NCBI GenBank assembly: GCA_002452855.1
Contig: DKFS01000056.1
Span: forward strand, 1 to 8,894
Direction: 5' to 3'
Origin: Sulfurospirillum sp. UBA6790
GTDB taxonomy: Bacteria > Campylobacterota > Campylobacteria > Campylobacterales > Sulfurospirillaceae
DNA length: 8,894 nt
Shown: positions 6,283-8,894 of the stretch, piece after piece
How the letters are laid out: each line of letters starts with the position of its first letter
How positions within the stretch are numbered: position 1 is the first letter of the stretch
Position numbers and translations under genes: made by a program
The notes under the pieces: generated by a model
What the model was told of the DNA's origin: nothing
Database searches by the model: none
What the model saw: only the letters and a program-made list of their open reading frames with translations

Positions 6283-7773
6283 TTGAAACCAGAAGTTCAA
6301 AAAACGTTACTTATCATAACGGATGGGATTGGACATAACCGTTTAGATGAAGCCAATGCGTTTGCCAAGGCTCATAAACCAACGTATGATAAGCTTTTTA
6401 AAGAAGTTCCGTACAATTTTATTGCTACCTCAGGACTGAGTGTCGGTTTGCCAGAAGGGCAAATGGGCAACAGTGAAGTTGGGCATATGTGTATCGGAAG
6501 TGGACGTATTTTATATCAAAATTTAGTCAAAATTTCGTTGAGTGCAAACGATGGCACGTTAGCGCTCAACCCAGCCTTAACACAGCTTTTACATGTAAAA
6601 GGTGATATTCATATTGTAGGGCTTCTAAGCGATGGAGGCGTGCATTCACATATTGACCATATTTTAGACTTAGCACGCATTGCAGAAGCACAAGGCAAAA
6701 AAGTCTATGTTCATGTGATTACCGATGGCCGTGATGTCTCTCCCACATCAGGCATACACTATTTAGAGCAGCTTGAAGCGATTTGCAATGATAGCATTCA
6801 AATCGCCTCCATCTCAGGGCGATTTTTTAGTATGGACCGTGACAACAGATGGGAAAGAGTCGAACAAGGTTACCGTGCTATCGTCGATGCAGTGCCACAA
6901 ACATCTTTACATGTAAAAGCGTATCTAGCGTCGATGTACGATAAGGGCGTTACGGATGAATTCATCGAACCAATGGCGTTTGAGCCTTATAAAGGTATGC
7001 AAAAAGAGGATGGTGTTATCTTCGCCAATTTTCGAAATGACCGTATGCGTGAGCTGTCTCGTGCCATTGGTTTTAGTGAATTTCATGAATTTACACGAAC
7101 ACTCAATGGCGTTGCGTGCATCACCATGAGCGAATACGATAGCAGTTACCCTTTTCCGATTATGTTTGAAGCACAAACACCACAGAATATTCTTAGCGAT
7201 GTCATTTCTCGTGCAGGACTCTCGCAATTTCATACCGCAGAAACGGAAAAGTATGCTCATGTGACATTCTTTTTCAACGGTGGTGTTGAAGAGCCAAAAG
7301 TCGGTGAAACGAGAGTATTGGTGCCCAGTCCAAAAGTCAAAACATACGATTTAGAGCCTGCTATGAGTGCCAATGCGGTGGGTGATGCCGTGCTTAAAGC
7401 CATGGATGAGGCGTATGAATTTATTGTTGTCAATTTCGCAAACGGTGATATGGTAGGACATACGGGCAATTTAGATGCGGCGATAAAAGCCGTAGAAGCT
7501 GTCGATACAGAATTAGGACGCCTTTTTACCAAAGCCAAAGAGAGCGGGTATTCTGTTGTATTGACCAGTGACCATGGAAATTGTGAGCAGATGATAGATG
7601 AGGAAGGTTTAAAACTAACCAATCACACCATTTTCGATGTATTTTGTTTTGTGAGTGATAAACGCGTTAAAAGTGTTGAAAAGGGTGGGTTAAATCAAAT
7701 TGCACCCACCATTTTGAAGCTAATGGGTTTACCGATTCCTATGGAAATGGATAAGCCACTCGTAGAATTTTAA
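6283..7773 (+). CDS. gpmI: 2,3-bisphosphoglycerate-independent phosphoglycerate mutase
   Basis: It interconverts 3- and 2-phosphoglycerate in glycolysis and gluconeogenesis in the cytoplasm, using two divalent metal ions and a phosphoserine intermediate. The protein is 496 residues, slightly shorter than the usual 510. The first metal-site motif ITDGIG (D14) is followed by GNSEVGH (62-68) with the catalytic serine S64, then TDGRDVSP, GRFFSMDRD, NFRNDRMRE, TAETEKYAHVTFFFNGG, VPSPKVKTYD, NFANGDMVGHTGN, TSDHGNCE and NHT, which complete the substrate and metal sites. The start is TTG at 6283: AAAGGG lies just upstream, an in-frame stop follows at 6259-6261, and no ATG or GTG lies between. It leads a unit with fabG, 54 bp downstream, and is divergent from mraY. 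It contains two perfect TTTACATGTAAA copies, both coding L-H-V-K. Confidence 0.97.
   Translation: MKPEVQKTLLIITDGIGHNRLDEANAFAKAHKPTYDKLFKEVPYNFIATSGLSVGLPEGQMGNSEVGHMCIGSGRILYQNLVKISLSANDGTLALNPALTQLLHVKGDIHIVGLLSDGGVHSHIDHILDLARIAEAQGKKVYVHVITDGRDVSPTSGIHYLEQLEAICNDSIQIASISGRFFSMDRDNRWERVEQGYRAIVDAVPQTSLHVKAYLASMYDKGVTDEFIEPMAFEPYKGMQKEDGVIFANFRNDRMRELSRAIGFSEFHEFTRTLNGVACITMSEYDSSYPFPIMFEAQTPQNILSDVISRAGLSQFHTAETEKYAHVTFFFNGGVEEPKVGETRVLVPSPKVKTYDLEPAMSANAVGDAVLKAMDEAYEFIVVNFANGDMVGHTGNLDAAIKAVEAVDTELGRLFTKAKESGYSVVLTSDHGNCEQMIDEEGLKLTNHTIFDVFCFVSDKRVKSVEKGGLNQIAPTILKLMGLPIPMEMDKPLVEF
6587..6600. repeat. TTTACATGTAAA element, perfect and extended to 14 bp, in gpmI
   Basis: TTTTACATGTAAAA, a perfect 14-bp palindrome inside gpmI, coding L-H-V-K. 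Confidence 0.7.
6906..6917. repeat. TTTACATGTAAA element, perfect, in gpmI
   Basis: A perfect 12-bp palindrome about 320 bp after the previous copy in gpmI, again coding L-H-V-K. Confidence 0.7.
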
Positions 7774-7805
7774 AGTGTGTTTATAGCTTTTGTGCGTAAA
7801 AAAAT

Positions 7806-7817
7806 ATTACATGTAAA
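7806..7817. repeat. TTTACATGTAAA-type element (one mismatch), in the gpmI-fabG spacer
   Basis: ATTACATGTAAA ends just before the fabG ribosome binding site (AAGGAAAG). It lies in non-coding DNA, so it is not conserved for protein reasons. Confidence 0.6.
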
Positions 7818-7827
7818 AAGGAAAGTA

Positions 7828-8571
7828 ATGAAATTTAGTGGAAAAAATGTTTTAGTAACAGGTGCCGCGAGTGGTATTGGTAAAGAAATCGCTTTGACGT
7901 TAGCAGCGTACGGATTAAAAGTGTGGATTAATTATCGTTCCCGTCCTGAGTCAGCCGATGTTATCAAAGCAGAAATTGAAGCCAATGGTGGTGTAGCAGC
8001 CGTTATCGGTTTTGATGTTGCAGATGAAGAGGCGTTTGTTGAAGGTATTAAAGCTATCATCGATGCAGATGGTGAACTCTCTTATCTTGTGAATAATGCG
8101 GGTATTACCAACGATAAACTAGCGATTCGTATGAAAAAAGAAGATTTTACGTCTGTCATTGATATCAATTTGACATCAGCGTTTATTGGATGTCGTGAAG
8201 CGTTGAAAGTTATGAGTAAAAAACGTTTTGGTTGTGTGGTAAATATTGCGTCTATCGTTGGGGAAACGGGTAATGCAGGTCAAGTGAATTACAGTGCCAG
8301 TAAAGGCGGCTTAATTGCAATGACTAAAAGTTTCGCGCAAGAAGGAAGTGCACGAGATGTCCGTTTTAATGCCGTAACGCCTGGTTTTATTGCAACCGAA
8401 ATGACTGATAAACTCAGCCCCGAGATTAAAGAATCGTACACGTCAAAAATTCCACTCAAGCGTTTTGGCTCTCCTAAAGACATCGCAGAAGCTGTGGCTT
8501 TTCTCCTCAGCGATAGCGCTAGTTATATCACAGGAGAAGTTTTAAAAGTGAATGGCGGTATGTACATGTAA
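7828..8571 (+). CDS. fabG: 3-oxoacyl-[acyl-carrier-protein] reductase FabG
   Basis: FabG is the NADPH-dependent reductase of beta-ketoacyl-ACP in type II fatty acid synthesis, a cytoplasmic short-chain dehydrogenase/reductase that usually forms tetramers. The 247-residue length is typical. It has the cofactor loop TGAASGIG (11-18), NNAG (89-92), and the catalytic tetrad N114, S142, Y155 and K159 (YSASK). PGFIATEM (185-192) and the C-terminal ITGEVLKVNGG motif also fit the family. I chose the ATG at 7828 over an upstream in-frame GTG (7777) because AAGGAAAG precedes it and the Rossmann fold begins there at the usual distance. It lies 54 bp after gpmI with no clear promoter between, so it is probably co-transcribed. 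It is followed by acpP, whose product carries its substrates. One element copy lies in its leader and another covers its stop codon. Confidence 0.97.
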   Translation: MKFSGKNVLVTGAASGIGKEIALTLAAYGLKVWINYRSRPESADVIKAEIEANGGVAAVIGFDVADEEAFVEGIKAIIDADGELSYLVNNAGITNDKLAIRMKKEDFTSVIDINLTSAFIGCREALKVMSKKRFGCVVNIASIVGETGNAGQVNYSASKGGLIAMTKSFAQEGSARDVRFNAVTPGFIATEMTDKLSPEIKESYTSKIPLKRFGSPKDIAEAVAFLLSDSASYITGEVLKVNGGMYM

Positions 8572-8572
8572 A
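8561..8572. repeat. TTTACATGTAAA-type element (one mismatch), over the fabG stop codon
   Basis: TGTACATGTAAA spans the last codons of fabG (TAC ATG TAA) and continues into the short hairpin at 8568-8583. Confidence 0.6.
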
Positions 8573-8583
8573 GGTAACTTTAC
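8568..8583 (+). terminator. Short hairpin just after the fabG stop, weak terminator candidate
   Basis: GTAAAG-GTAA-CTTTAC is a perfect 6-bp stem with a GTAA tetraloop. It begins within the fabG stop region and the last copy of the palindromic element. No T-run follows directly; the next one, at 8607-8613, belongs to the acpP promoter region. It may protect the mRNA end rather than terminate. Confidence 0.2.
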
Positions 8584-8615
8584 GCATATCAAATTCAAAT
8601 TAAAGGTTTTTTTGA

Positions 8616-8621
8616 TAAAAT
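8616..8621 (+). promoter_or_regulatory. -10 box of the acpP promoter
   Basis: TAAAAT is preceded by a seven-T run (8607-8613), the typical Campylobacterota sigma-70 layout, and lies 28 bp before the acpP ATG. A strong ribosome binding site, AAGGAG (8637-8642), follows, consistent with the high expression expected for acyl carrier protein. Confidence 0.5.
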
Positions 8622-8649
8622 AGTGGAAATTTTTTTAAGGAGCTAGTAA

Positions 8650-8880
8650 ATGGCACTATTTGATGATGTAAAAGCGGTGGTTGTTGAACAATTAAATGTA
8701 AATCCTGACGAAGTAAAAGAAGATTCAAAATTTGTAGAAGATTTGGGTGCAGATTCTTTGGACGTTGTAGAACTCGTTATGGCACTTGAAGAAAAATTTG
8801 ACATCGAAATTCCAGACACCGACGCTGAAAAAATCGTCACTGTAAAAGATGCTATGGCTTATATCGAAGCACATAAATAA
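8650..8880 (+). CDS. acpP: Acyl carrier protein AcpP
   Basis: The small acidic carrier of fatty acid synthesis. A 4'-phosphopantetheine arm on serine holds the growing acyl chain, which is presented to FabG and the other soluble enzymes. The length, 76 residues, is typical. The attachment site is S36 in the [11 protein letters not shown] motif (32-42), and the protein has the four-helix pattern and acidic helix II ([10 protein letters not shown]). The ATG at 8650 follows AAGGAG with 7-nt spacing. It lies 78 bp downstream of fabG with its own promoter-like sequence, so it may be transcribed both with fabG and alone. Confidence 0.98.
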   Translation: MALFDDVKAVVVEQLNVNPDEVKEDSKFVEDLGADSLDVVELVMALEEKFDIEIPDTDAEKIVTVKDAMAYIEAHK

Positions 8881-8883
8881 TTT

Positions 8884-8889
8884 TATAAT
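8884..8889 (+). promoter_or_regulatory. Possible -10 box for the gene beyond the window
   Basis: A perfect TATAAT starts three bases after the acpP stop, preceded by TTT. In related genomes I recall accA following acpP, so this may drive that gene. The window ends before this can be seen. Confidence 0.3.
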
Positions 8890-8894
8890 ACATA

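Noticed and set aside
7777..7827. GTG-started longer form of FabG
   Set aside because: No ribosome binding site fits it, and the 17 extra residues precede the normal FabG start, which has AAGGAAAG.
8643..8840. Serine-rich frame antisense to acpP
   Set aside because: It is the shadow of the acpP coding sequence; its composition follows from the codons of the opposite strand.
1..8894. Insertion sequences, CRISPR arrays, prophage or defence genes
   Set aside because: No transposase, integrase, direct-repeat array or recognisable defence gene was found. The tRNA-Phe gene shows no duplicated 3' end that I could see in the window.

Overview
The window looks like chromosomal DNA from a Campylobacterota (epsilonproteobacterial) species. 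A Sulfurospirillum-like organism is my best guess, from memory of protein sequences and gene order only. The evidence is the low-GC sequence, the short MurD (397 aa), the mraY-murD pair divergent from gpmI-fabG-acpP (I recall the same order in Campylobacter), and -10 boxes preceded by T-runs rather than clear -35 boxes.

Left part (1-3816), accessory. A 5'-truncated EAL-CBS-GGDEF protein (c-di-GMP turnover) reads rightward. It converges on and overlaps by 11 bp a leftward three-gene operon. In transcription order that operon encodes a YdjY-like lipoprotein with a CxxCxxxC motif, an unrecognised small membrane protein with about four membrane segments, and a TVP38/TMEM64 (DedA-like) membrane protein. 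YdjY and TVP38 proteins are also neighbours in the E. coli ydjXYZ operon, so this is probably a conserved membrane-associated module of unknown function. About 400 bp of AT-rich DNA without a convincing gene follows.

Right part (3817-8894), core. On the minus strand are mraY and murD (overlapping in ATGA), then tRNA-Phe(GAA), which has its own near-perfect promoter. mraY and murD make consecutive peptidoglycan precursors: UDP-MurNAc-L-Ala-D-Glu (MurD) and lipid I (MraY). Divergent from mraY, with an 84-bp spacer that holds a perfect 14-bp palindrome, are gpmI (glycolysis/gluconeogenesis, TTG start), fabG and acpP (type II fatty acid synthesis). acpP has its own promoter-like sequence. The window closes on a TATAAT box that probably serves the next gene.

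The most unusual signal is a 12-bp palindrome, TTTACATGTAAA. It occurs three times perfectly and three times with one mismatch between 4166 and 8572. The copies lie on both sides of the divergent promoters, in different reading frames, in the fabG leader and across the fabG stop codon. None occurs in the first 4.1 kb. Chance would predict almost none, so it looks like a DNA-level repeated element of unknown role.
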